64,000 bases of DNA from assembly GCA_965267535.1 (NCBI GenBank), contig OZ254082.1, positions 744,001 to 808,000 of the forward strand, read 5' to 3'. The DNA comes from CAXBNB01 sp965267535 (GTDB taxonomy: Bacteria; Bacteroidota; Bacteroidia; Cytophagales; Cyclobacteriaceae). Positions within the stretch are counted from its first letter, which is position 1. Each line of letters opens with the position of its first letter. Made by a program: the position numbers and the translations under genes. Shown here piece by piece: positions 1 through 7,694 of the stretch. Under the pieces are notes generated by a model. It was not told the DNA's origin. It did not search any database and worked only from the letters and a program-made list of their open reading frames with translations.

Positions 1-642
1 AAAGCTTGTGAAGAGCTGTATAAAACACAAAAGCCGTTTATTCTCATAGAGATGAATGAGCAGTTGCTGGTCAATCAACCTGAAGTGAAAAACTATCAGG
101 TGGTAATAGGAGACGCTACCCGTGACGAAATACTGATTGATGCTGGAATCCATAAAGCCAGTTCGCTAATAACCACCCTGCCCAATGATGCCGAAAATGT
201 ATTTATTACACTCACCGCCAAGGAACTTGCACCGGATTTGAATGTGATAGCCCGGGCTTCCAAAGAACAATCTGAGCGCAAGTTGCTAAGAGCCGGAGCA
301 AACAAAGTGGTAATGCCCGATGCAGTAGGAGGTACTCACATGGCACAGTTGATCACCAAGCCCTATGTGATCGAATTTTTAGGGTTGCTTACCGGTGAAA
401 CCCACCATCACCTCATATTGGAAGAAGTGATTTACGATTCCCTCAAAAAAGAATATAGAGATAAGTCTGTAAAAGACCTGGATATACGTAAGCGCACGGG
501 AGTGACGGTGGTAGGATTTAAAGATCCACGCAATGGTTTTATGTTTAATCCCGCGCCGGAGACGAAAATTATTGAGGGAGATGTCTTGATCATATCAGGA
601 ACTGAAGATAATATCCAAAAATTCAAATCACTTTACACTTAA
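1..642 (+). CDS. TrkA-type K+ channel/transport regulator, C-terminal part
   Basis: The reading frame is open from base 1, so the N-terminus lies outside the window. What is visible is the end of a Rossmann-type RCK/TrkA-N domain (GDATRDEIL, then LPNDAENVFITLTAKEL and ARASKEQSERKLLRAGAN) followed by a TrkA-C domain ending in GDVLIISGTEDNIQKF. In this family TrkA-N binds NAD(H) or nucleotide and TrkA-C binds a regulatory ligand, and together they gate a potassium channel or transporter at the inner membrane. The usual full gene has an N-terminal two-helix ion-channel pore, which cannot be seen here, so channel versus Trk peripheral subunit is undecided. The ATG at 52 is internal to the domain and is not the start. 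Confidence 0.85.
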   Translation, partial: KACEELYKTQKPFILIEMNEQLLVNQPEVKNYQVVIGDATRDEILIDAGIHKASSLITTLPNDAENVFITLTAKELAPDLNVIARASKEQSERKLLRAGANKVVMPDAVGGTHMAQLITKPYVIEFLGLLTGETHHHLILEEVIYDSLKKEYRDKSVKDLDIRKRTGVTVVGFKDPRNGFMFNPAPETKIIEGDVLIISGTEDNIQKFKSLYT

Positions 643-670
643 ATTCATTATAATGCGTGATTAACTCCAA

Positions 671-1564
671 ATGATAATCGCGGTAATGACTAAAAGGTGT
701 GCAGTATTTTTTCTGAGTATACTTCTGGCAGTGTGGACAATCGATGTGGCAAAAGCCCAGGAAAATACACCCTGTGAAGTATGCATTGGTGGCAAGCATA
801 CCGCACCTCGCCCTTACAAGTTAAATTTTAGGCATGAAATCCCGTTTATAGTAGCTGGTACTATTTCATTGTCAGCAGGTTTTGTTGCTCAGCATTTTAA
901 CAATAAGAAGTTTCTCAACCAAACAGAACTCAATGCGCTGGATGATAATGGGCTGTTGGGTATAGACAAGCCGGCAGTGGGCTTTAGCTCAGGAAAAGCC
1001 GCTTCCTACAGTGATTTTTTTCGCACATCTATGACCTTGTTGCCGATTTACTTTTTATCCAACCACCATACCAAAGAAGATATCTGGCCACTGGCAGCCA
1101 TGTCGCTGGAGGTATTTTCCATTACATTCGGCCTTACCACTTTAGCAAAAAATGTAGCCAAGCGCCCCAGGCCGTTTACCTACAATCCCGAGGTGCCATT
1201 GGAGCGAAAGCTCGAATTAGATGCCAGGAGGTCTTTTTTTTCTGGTCATACGTCACACACAGCTGCATTTACTTTTTTTATGGCTAAGGTGGTTACCGAC
1301 TATCACCCCAACATGAAGAAAGGCTGGAAAGCTGTGATGTGGTCTGGAGCTGTGCTCATACCGGCTACCACTGCTTACCTAAGAGTAAAGGCGGGCAGGC
1401 ACTTCCCTACTGACGTGATGGCTGGTTTTGCTGCCGGTGCTTTAGTAGGTTTTTTAGTGCCACACTTGCACAAAAAGAACAGTAATCAAACTAAGAAGCT
1501 AAGTTGGCAGCCAGCTTTTATGCAGGGTAGTTTGGGGTTGTCTATGGTTTATAAACTTCCCTAG
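671..1564 (+). CDS. exported PAP2-family phosphatase
   Basis: This 297-residue protein has an N-terminal hydrophobic signal or anchor (about residues 8-30, ending in AKAQ) and the three PAP2 acid phosphatase motifs: KNVAKRPRP near residue 160, FFSGHTSHTA near 190 and RVKAGRHFPTDV near 240. It should dephosphorylate a lipid phosphate or pyrophosphate (phosphatidic acid, undecaprenyl-PP or similar) on the periplasmic face. The final helix (about 250-265) is hydrophobic. An ATG at 686 is an alternative start that keeps the signal. It lies head-on, two bases from the GtrA gene on the other strand, and next to a lipid locus, so it may act on lipids made there, but this is only inference. Confidence 0.85.
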   Translation: MIIAVMTKRCAVFFLSILLAVWTIDVAKAQENTPCEVCIGGKHTAPRPYKLNFRHEIPFIVAGTISLSAGFVAQHFNNKKFLNQTELNALDDNGLLGIDKPAVGFSSGKAASYSDFFRTSMTLLPIYFLSNHHTKEDIWPLAAMSLEVFSITFGLTTLAKNVAKRPRPFTYNPEVPLERKLELDARRSFFSGHTSHTAAFTFFMAKVVTDYHPNMKKGWKAVMWSGAVLIPATTAYLRVKAGRHFPTDVMAGFAAGALVGFLVPHLHKKNSNQTKKLSWQPAFMQGSLGLSMVYKLP

Positions 1565-1566
1565 CT

Positions 1567-1977
1567 TTACTTAAAGATATAATACTTGCTGAGGGTGTAA
1601 TTGTAAAATAAGGCTACAATCAATGCCGTGATCACCTTCGAGATCAGGTACGGGTACTCCATTAGGTCGGTGAGTAAGTATACGCCCAGGGTGTTAAGAG
1701 AGAGGCTTCCGGCTGCCACGAGTATGTATTTGGCTGCCTGAGTAGTTTTTTTAGCTTCTTTCGACACAAAAGCCCAGTTTCGACCCAGGGTAAAAGCAAC
1801 AATAGCACCTACCAGTGCTCCCAGTGCCGTGGAGGTGACATACCATACTCCCAGTGTTTCTTTAAAAAAAATGAGCGTAGTGAAATCAGCACCAGTGGCA
1901 GCTACTGCAGCTATGTTGTATCGAATAAACGACGTGCGGCCTGTTGGCTTTAAGCTTTGTTTTTTTACAGTATCCAT
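1567..1977 (-). CDS. GtrA-family membrane protein
   Basis: I chose the ATG at 1977, two bases after the stop of the PgpA gene, over an upstream in-frame ATG at 2010 that would overlap it. The product has four predicted membrane helices and the GtrA signature (a Phe-rich N-terminal helix, TLGRNWAFVS in the middle and NYTLSKYYIF at the end). GtrA proteins are thought to flip polyprenyl-linked sugars or related lipids across the inner membrane. The tight coupling to a PgpA-type phosphatase and closeness to inositol-phosphate synthase suggest a role in moving a lipid of this pathway, which is inference. Confidence 0.85.
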   Translation of the reverse strand: MDTVKKQSLKPTGRTSFIRYNIAAVAATGADFTTLIFFKETLGVWYVTSTALGALVGAIVAFTLGRNWAFVSKEAKKTTQAAKYILVAAGSLSLNTLGVYLLTDLMEYPYLISKVITALIVALFYNYTLSKYYIFK

Positions 1978-1979
1978 TT

Positions 1980-2453
1980 TTAGAAAAGGGCGATATACAC
2001 CTGCAGGCAAATATTGGCATATACACCGGCGGCCACATCATCCATCATAACGCCCCAACCGTTCTTTATGTTTTCAAATTTACGTATATATAGCGGCTTG
2101 AAGATGTCGAACAGTCTGAATAATACGAAAGCCAACGTGAGGTTGGTGATCGAAAACGGGATGAAAAGTAAAGCAATCCATACACCCACGATCTCGTCTA
2201 TTACTATTTTTTGAGGGTCTTCTCCCCAGTCCTTTTCCAGGTAGTGGCTGGCGCGGGCACCTATGTATAGAAATGCCAGAATCAACCCTATGAAATATAG
2301 GGACTGAATACCTTCTCCGGGAAAATAAACCGGGAAAAAGTGGTGTAGAAGGTAGAAAATGATGCATCCCACTACAGCTCCGGCAGTACCGGGGGCGATG
2401 GGGGAATAGCCACTGCCAAAGCCTGTGGACATAAAAATGTAGAAATTGCGCAT
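1980..2453 (-). CDS. PgpA-family lipid phosphatase (possible phosphatidylinositol-phosphate phosphatase)
   Basis: This 157-residue membrane protein matches phosphatidylglycerophosphatase A along its length: GSGYSPIAPGTAGA near the N-terminus, EDPQKIVIDEIVG at the acidic active-site region, FRLFDIFKP, and GWGVMMDDVAAGVYAN near the C-terminus. The classic reaction is PGP to PG. In Bacteroides an inositol-lipid cluster uses a PgpA-like protein to dephosphorylate phosphatidylinositol phosphate, and here the neighbour is inositol-phosphate synthase, so that substrate is a serious alternative. It heads a two-gene unit with the GtrA gene, with its own promoter-like element at 2477-2484 just after a terminator. 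Confidence 0.85.
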   Translation of the reverse strand: MRNFYIFMSTGFGSGYSPIAPGTAGAVVGCIIFYLLHHFFPVYFPGEGIQSLYFIGLILAFLYIGARASHYLEKDWGEDPQKIVIDEIVGVWIALLFIPFSITNLTLAFVLFRLFDIFKPLYIRKFENIKNGWGVMMDDVAAGVYANICLQVYIALF

Positions 2454-2476
2454 AGTCGCCCGGTGTGTGTTTAGAG

Positions 2477-2484
2477 CAAAAGTA
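2477..2484 (-). promoter_or_regulatory. TAnnTTTG element upstream of the PgpA gene
   Basis: The minus strand reads TACTTTTG, a full match to the Bacteroidota -7 consensus, 24 bases before the PgpA start. I see no clear -33 TTG at the right distance. Confidence 0.5.
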
Positions 2485-2509
2485 CGGTTTTATTGAGTTG
2501 GTAAAAAGA

Positions 2510-2541
2510 AAAGTCCCCAACAAAAGCATGTCAGGGACTTT
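2510..2541 (-). terminator. intrinsic terminator after inositol-phosphate synthase
   Basis: An eight-base-pair stem (AAAGTCCC at 2510-2517 with GGGACTTT at 2534-2541) is followed on the minus strand by a T-rich run. It separates the ino1 transcript from the PgpA-GtrA unit. Confidence 0.7.
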
Positions 2542-2574
2542 ATATTCGTTTTTATACTAAATAGTATTCATCGA

Positions 2575-3891
2575 TCAATCGTAGTAATCCAGACCTAAGT
2601 TAGTGATCAGGTCTTCTCCTTGCAGGTGACGCAGGGTGTTCTTTAGTTTCATCAGCTGCACAAATATATCGTGCTGAGGCTTTAAGCCCTTAGCTGCCTG
2701 TGGCGACTTTAGGTAAAAAGACAACCACTCCTGAATACCACCTTTCATGCCGGCTCTGCTAGCCAGGTCGAGGAACAACGCCAGGTCAAGTACCAAAGGA
2801 GCCGCAAGAATAGAGTCCTTGCAAAGGAAATCTACCTTGATTTGCATTTTGTAGCCCAACCATCCTTTTATGTCAATGTTGTCCCATCCTTCTTTGTCAT
2901 CTCCTCTTGGAGGGTAGTAGTTGATTCTTACTTTGTGGTAGAGATCAGCGTACAGGTCAGGGTGCAGGTCTGGCTCAAGGATTTGCTCCAGTACACCCAG
3001 CTTAGATACTTCCTTAGTTTTGAAGTTGTCCGGATCGTCCAATACCTCACCATCTCTGTTGCCCAGTATGTTGGTAGAAAACCAGCCATCTATTCCGAGC
3101 GATCGAGACTTCAATCCCGGTGCTAAAATGGTTTTCATGAGTGTTTGGCCGGTTTTGAAATCTTTTCCGGCAATAGGAGCGCCGGTTTGCTTGGCGAGTT
3201 CCACCATAGCGTCTACATCGCACGACAGGTTAGGGGCACCATTGGCATATGGGATTCCCATTTTCACGGCAGCATAAGCATAGATCATACTTGGTGCAAT
3301 GTTCTTGTCGTTGTTGCGCAAGCCTTCTTCCAGTTTTTCTATCGAAGAGTGTACGTCAGACTCTTCAATGAAGATTTCGGTAGAGCCACACCATACCATT
3401 ACAGCACGCTCGCATCCGTTTTCTTCTTTAAACTTGCGGATGTCTTCCATTACGGCCTCTGCAAGTTCCATTTTGGTGGCAGCTTTTTTTACGTTAGGGC
3501 CGTCTAGTTTTTTTACATACTCTTTGTCAAATACAGCCTTCATGGGCTTGATTTGCTCTAGCTCATCTTTGATCTCGTCGAGCAATTGCTTGTCGAGTAC
3601 ACCGGCGTTGAGTGCAGCTTCGTATGCATTGTCTTCGAATAGGTCCCATCCGCCAAATACGATATCGTTAAGCTCAGTGAGGGGTACAAAATCTTTGATG
3701 AGGGGATTTCGGTTGTCGGTTCTTTTTCCCAGTCGGATGGTGCCCATTTGGGTAAGTGATCCGATCGGTTTGGAAAGTCCTTTACGAGTGCTGATCACAC
3801 CAGCCATGAAGGTGGTGGCTACAGCTCCCATGCCCGGGGTAAGTATGGCCAGCTTACCGGTCGGGGCTTGAATATTCGCTTTTGTTGACAT
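2575..3891 (-). CDS. ino1: inositol-3-phosphate synthase
   Basis: This 438-residue protein converts glucose-6-phosphate to 1L-myo-inositol 1-phosphate with NAD+. It shows a Rossmann start (KLAILTPGMGAVATTFMAGV), a middle region with CGSTEIFIEESDVHSSIE, the conserved stretch GAPIAGKDFKTGQTLMKT (active-site lysines), and GIDGWFSTNILGNRDGEVL. The C-terminal part has the dimer region KVDFLCKDSILAAPLVLDL. It starts 20 bases after the NAD-epimerase stop, so both are likely co-transcribed. In Bacteroidota this enzyme feeds phosphatidylinositol and inositol-sphingolipid synthesis, and the surrounding genes support this. The assignment to the family is firm. Confidence 0.95.
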   Translation of the reverse strand: MSTKANIQAPTGKLAILTPGMGAVATTFMAGVISTRKGLSKPIGSLTQMGTIRLGKRTDNRNPLIKDFVPLTELNDIVFGGWDLFEDNAYEAALNAGVLDKQLLDEIKDELEQIKPMKAVFDKEYVKKLDGPNVKKAATKMELAEAVMEDIRKFKEENGCERAVMVWCGSTEIFIEESDVHSSIEKLEEGLRNNDKNIAPSMIYAYAAVKMGIPYANGAPNLSCDVDAMVELAKQTGAPIAGKDFKTGQTLMKTILAPGLKSRSLGIDGWFSTNILGNRDGEVLDDPDNFKTKEVSKLGVLEQILEPDLHPDLYADLYHKVRINYYPPRGDDKEGWDNIDIKGWLGYKMQIKVDFLCKDSILAAPLVLDLALFLDLASRAGMKGGIQEWLSFYLKSPQAAKGLKPQHDIFVQLMKLKNTLRHLQGEDLITNLGLDYYD

Positions 3892-3911
3892 TTAGATTTT
3901 AGTTTATTTAA

Positions 3912-4913
3912 TTATAACCAATTTTCATTTTCATACCATTCAATAGTTTCGTTTACAGCGGCCTCTAGTGAGTACTCGGCCCGAAACCCAGTGTCTTTGT
4001 AAAAGTCGCTGGAATCACATAGCCAGTTGGTACACTGAAGCTCGTTTACCTTATCAATATTTAGCGGGGAAGGTTTTTTTGTGAGTTTACTCACAGTTTC
4101 AGACACAAATGCAACTATGTGTACTAAAAACAGTGGCAATTTAATCACAAAAGTTTTTTTGTCCATCCTGTGCTTTATGCACTGACTAAACCCCCGGTTG
4201 GTGTATGTGTGGTTGTCAGAAATAAAGTATGTTTTCTGACTGACCTGGCTGGTAGCAGCAGTTACCATAGCAGTGGCCAGATCTTTCACATATATAAATG
4301 ACAAGTATTGTGTCTTGCCCCCTATGTATACTTCAAGTTTATTTTTTATCAACTGAAAGAAGCTAAACATGTCGGAATCTCTTGGGCCAAAGACTGCCGG
4401 AGGGCGCATGATTACATACGGAAAGTCGGATAAAAATTTCAGGTAAAGCTCTGCCTTGAGTTTGCTTTTGCCGTACTCGGTTACCGGGTTGTTGGGGTCA
4501 GTAGTTTTTATGGGAATGTCGGTACCTTCCTGCCCCGGGCCAGAGGCAGCCAGGCTGCTGACAAATACAAATTTTTGAAGGGTATGATCCGAAGCTCTAA
4601 GGCACTCCACCAGGTTTTTTGTAAATTCAAAATTTACTTTATTGTACTCCCAGAGTGAAAGGGTTTTGGTTACACCGGCATTGTGTATCACATAGTCGAT
4701 ATTACCGTGTGTGTCCTTAAAATCATTCAGCTGTTCGGATAGTGCCTTTGGGTTTGAGTAGTCGAACTCTACAAATTGAATTCTTTTATCCTGAAGGTAT
4801 GTGCGACTGCTGGTGCTTCGAATGGCAGCAAAGACATTTAGTCCCTGCTCCAGTGCCTTTTCTACTATGTATCCACCGATAAACCCACTGGCTCCTGTTA
4901 CAATTATATTCAT
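3912..4913 (-). CDS. NAD-dependent epimerase/dehydratase family (CerR-like reductase candidate)
   Basis: This 333-residue extended short-chain dehydrogenase has the NAD-binding GASGFIGG at residues 7-14, a Ser of the catalytic triad in FVSSLAASGP, and the Tyr-x-x-x-Lys motif YGKSK near residue 147. Substrate cannot be read from the sequence. Position between serine palmitoyltransferase and inositol-phosphate synthase makes it a good candidate for the keto-group reductase of bacterial ceramide synthesis; in Caulobacter the epimerase-like CerR next to Spt has that job. A perfect 11-bp hairpin lies between it and the Spt gene, so read-through may be partial. Alternative: a 3-beta-hydroxysteroid-type or sugar-nucleotide enzyme. 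Confidence 0.8.
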   Translation of the reverse strand: MNIIVTGASGFIGGYIVEKALEQGLNVFAAIRSTSSRTYLQDKRIQFVEFDYSNPKALSEQLNDFKDTHGNIDYVIHNAGVTKTLSLWEYNKVNFEFTKNLVECLRASDHTLQKFVFVSSLAASGPGQEGTDIPIKTTDPNNPVTEYGKSKLKAELYLKFLSDFPYVIMRPPAVFGPRDSDMFSFFQLIKNKLEVYIGGKTQYLSFIYVKDLATAMVTAATSQVSQKTYFISDNHTYTNRGFSQCIKHRMDKKTFVIKLPLFLVHIVAFVSETVSKLTKKPSPLNIDKVNELQCTNWLCDSSDFYKDTGFRAEYSLEAAVNETIEWYENENWL

Positions 4914-4953
4914 ATCCTTGTGTGGTGGCTTATTTATGGTCAGGCACTAAGCA

Positions 4954-4978
4954 ATAAAGCCTGAAAATCAGGCTTTAT
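4954..4978 (-). terminator. hairpin between serine palmitoyltransferase and the epimerase gene
   Basis: An 11-bp perfect inverted repeat (ATAAAGCCTGA, loop of three, complement) lies just after the Spt stop. The T-run after the stem is short, so it may be an attenuator or processing site rather than a full terminator. Confidence 0.5.
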
Positions 4979-5005
4979 GTACTTGTAATGCTTTTGTGTA
5001 ATGTA

Positions 5006-6247
5006 TTATATTTTATTGTCAACCAAGTCGGGGTGGCTTACAGATGAGCCATTCTTATGGTGTTCTAGTCCTATGATTTCTCTGGCTTTTACCAGCTTGT
5101 CGAAAGCATAGTCGATTTGCTCATATGTATGTGTAGACATCAGTGAAAAGCGCAGCAGTGACGAATCACTCTTTACTGCCGGCGATATCACAGGGTTGAC
5201 GAATATACCTTCTTCATATAGAATTTTGGTAATGAGGAAGGTTTTTTCATTGTCTCGGATATATATAGGTATGATGGGCGACTCGGCTTCACCTATGTCA
5301 AAACCAAGTTCCAACAGACGCTTCATGGCGTAGTTGGTGTTGTCCCACAGCTTGTCTATGATTTCCGGCTGGGTTTTGATGATGTCCAAAGCAGCCAAAG
5401 CGCTGGCAGCTGATGCCGGAGGTATGCTGGCGCTGAACATGAGAGAGCGCGCATTGTGCTTCATATACTCTATAGCAGCCCGGTCGCCAGCTACAAACCC
5501 GCCTAGTGATGCAAGTGATTTGCTAAACGTGCCCACGATAAAGTCTACATCGTCTACCATATCGAAGTGAGAGGCTGTACCGGATCCTTTTTCACCAATA
5601 ACACCTACCGCATGTGCATCGTCTATGATGGTAGTAGCGCCGTATTTTTTAGCTACTTTCACCAAGTCAGGAAGGTTCACTATGTCGCCTTCCATGCTGA
5701 ATACTCCGTCTACCACGATCAGCTTGATGCTATCCTTTGGGAGGGACGCCAGCTGTCTTTCGAGGGAGTTCATATCGTTATGCTTAAACTTGATTACTTT
5801 GGAAAACGACAAGCGACTGCCGTCGATGATAGAGGCGTGATCCAGCTCGTCTATCAATATGTAATCGTTTCTACCGGATAGGCATGAGATGACACCCAGA
5901 TTGGCTTGAAAGCCTGTGCTAAATACTAAAGCGGCTTCTTTGCCAAAATACTCAGCCAGATTTTCTTCTAACTGTACATGTAGATCGAGAGTACCGTTGA
6001 GAAAACGAGACCCTGCACATCCTGTTCCGTATTTGTCTACAGCAATTTTTGCTGCTTCTTTTACTTTAGGGTGATTGGTTAGGCCAAGATAGCTGTTTGA
6101 GCCAAACATGAGGATTTTTCTGCCGTCGATGTTTACTTCTGTATCCTGATTTGATCCTATTTCTCTGAAATAGGGGTAGAACCCACGTTCCTTTATCTCT
6201 TCTGCCTGGGTAAATTTTGAAATTCGCTCTTTTAAAACATTCATCAA
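5006..6247 (-). CDS. spt: serine palmitoyltransferase-like alpha-oxoamine synthase
   Basis: This 413-residue PLP enzyme should join serine and an acyl-CoA to give 3-ketosphinganine, the first step of sphingolipid synthesis. The start FYPYFREIGSNQDTEV and FGSNSYLGLTNHP, with GTGCAGSRFLNG, match the Bacteroidota serine palmitoyltransferase type better than BioF or Kbl. Visible active-site residues are the PLP-stacking His138 (ELDHASI), Asp209-Asp210-Ala-His212, and the aldimine Lys243 in GTFSKSLASLGG. The family also includes 8-amino-7-oxononanoate synthase and 2-amino-3-ketobutyrate ligase, but neighbours (ceramide, hydroxylase and inositol-lipid genes) support sphingolipid synthesis. A promoter-like element lies at 6327-6334. 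Confidence 0.9.
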   Translation of the reverse strand: MMNVLKERISKFTQAEEIKERGFYPYFREIGSNQDTEVNIDGRKILMFGSNSYLGLTNHPKVKEAAKIAVDKYGTGCAGSRFLNGTLDLHVQLEENLAEYFGKEAALVFSTGFQANLGVISCLSGRNDYILIDELDHASIIDGSRLSFSKVIKFKHNDMNSLERQLASLPKDSIKLIVVDGVFSMEGDIVNLPDLVKVAKKYGATTIIDDAHAVGVIGEKGSGTASHFDMVDDVDFIVGTFSKSLASLGGFVAGDRAAIEYMKHNARSLMFSASIPPASAASALAALDIIKTQPEIIDKLWDNTNYAMKRLLELGFDIGEAESPIIPIYIRDNEKTFLITKILYEEGIFVNPVISPAVKSDSSLLRFSLMSTHTYEQIDYAFDKLVKAREIIGLEHHKNGSSVSHPDLVDNKI

Positions 6248-6326
6248 GGATTAGTTTTTTTTCTAAAAGAAGGCTATTTAATCTGTGAAAATAGGCATTT
6301 AAATCCTACTAACCATTAAAAAGAAG

Positions 6327-6334
6327 CAAATTTA
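6327..6334 (-). promoter_or_regulatory. TAnnTTTG element upstream of spt
   Basis: The minus strand reads TAAATTTG, a full match to the Bacteroidota -7 element, 79 bases before the spt start. A TTG lies 22 bases further upstream (6357-6359), slightly farther than ideal. Confidence 0.5.
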
Positions 6335-6394
6335 ATGCTTTCTTTTATAAAATTCACAATAATAAACCTTCGCGTTTTTAACATCTGAGCCTGT

Positions 6395-7531
6395 TTAGTT
6401 TTTGCTTAACAGGGCTGGTTTTTTATATAATCGGTGTTTTTTATACACTTTGCCATTTATGTTTAGCAGGGCTTTGTTCATGGCTGGATTTTCTTCCAAA
6501 ATCCACGATGCTTCCCCAAATTCCATGCCTTTATTTTTTGCCTCTTCAAATGCTTTCATGTAAAAGTAGGCGTCTATTCCCAGGTTTCTGTATTGCTCCA
6601 GCACGCCCAGCGTGACTATCCTTACCCTGTCGATTTTGTTTTTGTAATACAGCAATTTGAATATCCCGAAGGGAAGCAACCTTCCTCTTTTGAGTTTTTT
6701 CAGGGGGATGTTCATGTCGGGAATAGTGAGGGTAAAGGCGATCATTTTGCCTTCTTTTTCAGCTACCAGTAAAAAATCAGGATCTACGATAGTCTTCATG
6801 TCTTTGGCTGCATGCCTGAATTCTTCTACTGTCATGGGGACAAAACCCCAGTTTTTTTCCCAGGCAGCATTGTATACTTCGAATATATCGTCTATTTCCT
6901 GTTTGAAGTTTTTGAGATTGACTTTACGGATGGTTATGCCCTGATTGTTGAGTCTTTCAAGGATTCTTCCCGATAAACGAACCAGTTTTTCGGGCACATC
7001 TTTGGTCATTATTTTATACGACAGCAGGTTCATGGCATTTTCAAAACCATACTGCTCTAAAAAATCGATGTAGTATGGTTTGTTGTAGGTCATCATTACC
7101 GTGGGCGACATATCATAGCCTTCGGTAAGCACGCCGCAGGTTTCGTTGGTGCTGTAGTTGGTAGGTCCCATGATGGTGTCAAGTTGTCGGCCATTGACCC
7201 ATTCTACTGCAGTGTCTAGTAGTTTTTTGGCTACTTCATAGTTGTTTGTAACATCAAAAAAACCAAAAAAACCTGTAGAATCGCCTGTGTATTCTATGTA
7301 GTTGTTGTTTTTGATGGCTGCTATTCTGCCTGCGATTTTTCCGTCTGAAAAGGCAAGGAAAAAATCAGCTTCCGAATGCTTGAAGAAAGGGTGTTTTTCT
7401 TTATTGAGAAGGTCTTTTTGAGCTATATACAATTCGGGTACATACTGAGGGTCGTCTTTGTACAACTCATGAGGAAAATCAATGAAGTTTTTCAGGTCTT
7501 TCTTCGAGGCTACTTTTCTGACTTCTATCAT
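6395..7531 (-). CDS. GNAT-like acyltransferase (bacterial ceramide synthase candidate)
   Basis: This 378-residue protein resembles the long, two-part GNAT-like proteins: an N-terminal half with FIDFPHELYKDDPQYVPEL and FFLAFSDGKIAGRIAAI, then a second half with FLLVAEKEGKMIAFTLTIPD and an acyl-CoA-binding-like stretch VRIVTLGVLEQYRNLGID. The GPTNYSTNETCG segment in the middle is typical of this family. No signal or membrane helix is seen. It directly precedes spt on the same strand with 147 bases between. In Caulobacter the ceramide synthase bCerS is an unusual GNAT-like acyltransferase near Spt, so N-acylation of a sphingoid base is the best hypothesis. A generic N-acetyltransferase cannot be excluded. 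Confidence 0.75.
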   Translation of the reverse strand: MIEVRKVASKKDLKNFIDFPHELYKDDPQYVPELYIAQKDLLNKEKHPFFKHSEADFFLAFSDGKIAGRIAAIKNNNYIEYTGDSTGFFGFFDVTNNYEVAKKLLDTAVEWVNGRQLDTIMGPTNYSTNETCGVLTEGYDMSPTVMMTYNKPYYIDFLEQYGFENAMNLLSYKIMTKDVPEKLVRLSGRILERLNNQGITIRKVNLKNFKQEIDDIFEVYNAAWEKNWGFVPMTVEEFRHAAKDMKTIVDPDFLLVAEKEGKMIAFTLTIPDMNIPLKKLKRGRLLPFGIFKLLYYKNKIDRVRIVTLGVLEQYRNLGIDAYFYMKAFEEAKNKGMEFGEASWILEENPAMNKALLNINGKVYKKHRLYKKPALLSKN

Positions 7532-7565
7532 CGATTGTGGTGCTGATTTTTTTGTGCTGAATCCG

Positions 7566-7573
7566 CAAAGATA
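7566..7573 (-). promoter_or_regulatory. TAnnTTTG element upstream of the GNAT-like gene
   Basis: The minus strand reads TATCTTTG, a full match to the -7 element, 34 bases before the start at 7531. The gene is divergent from the AUR1-like PAP2 gene and they share this 163-base spacer. Confidence 0.5.
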
Positions 7574-7669
7574 TGTTTATGTATAGTTTATTCATATTTT
7601 ATTCTCCCTAAATTCTGAAGCCTGTGGCAATAAACACGAGGAATAGTGCGCCTATTTTGTGGGGTTTTA

Positions 7670-7677
7670 TAATTTTG
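7670..7677 (+). promoter_or_regulatory. TAnnTTTG element upstream of the AUR1-like gene
   Basis: The plus strand reads TAATTTTG, 17 bases before the ATG at 7695. That leaves a very short leader. No good -33 element is visible. Confidence 0.45.
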
Positions 7678-7694
7678 CCAGCTGAATTTTAGGT

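Noticed and set aside
2080..2529. 149-residue frame overlapping the PgpA gene
   Set aside because: It lies in another frame over a clearly real PgpA gene and its composition (Arg/His/Cys-rich) is that of a shadow frame.
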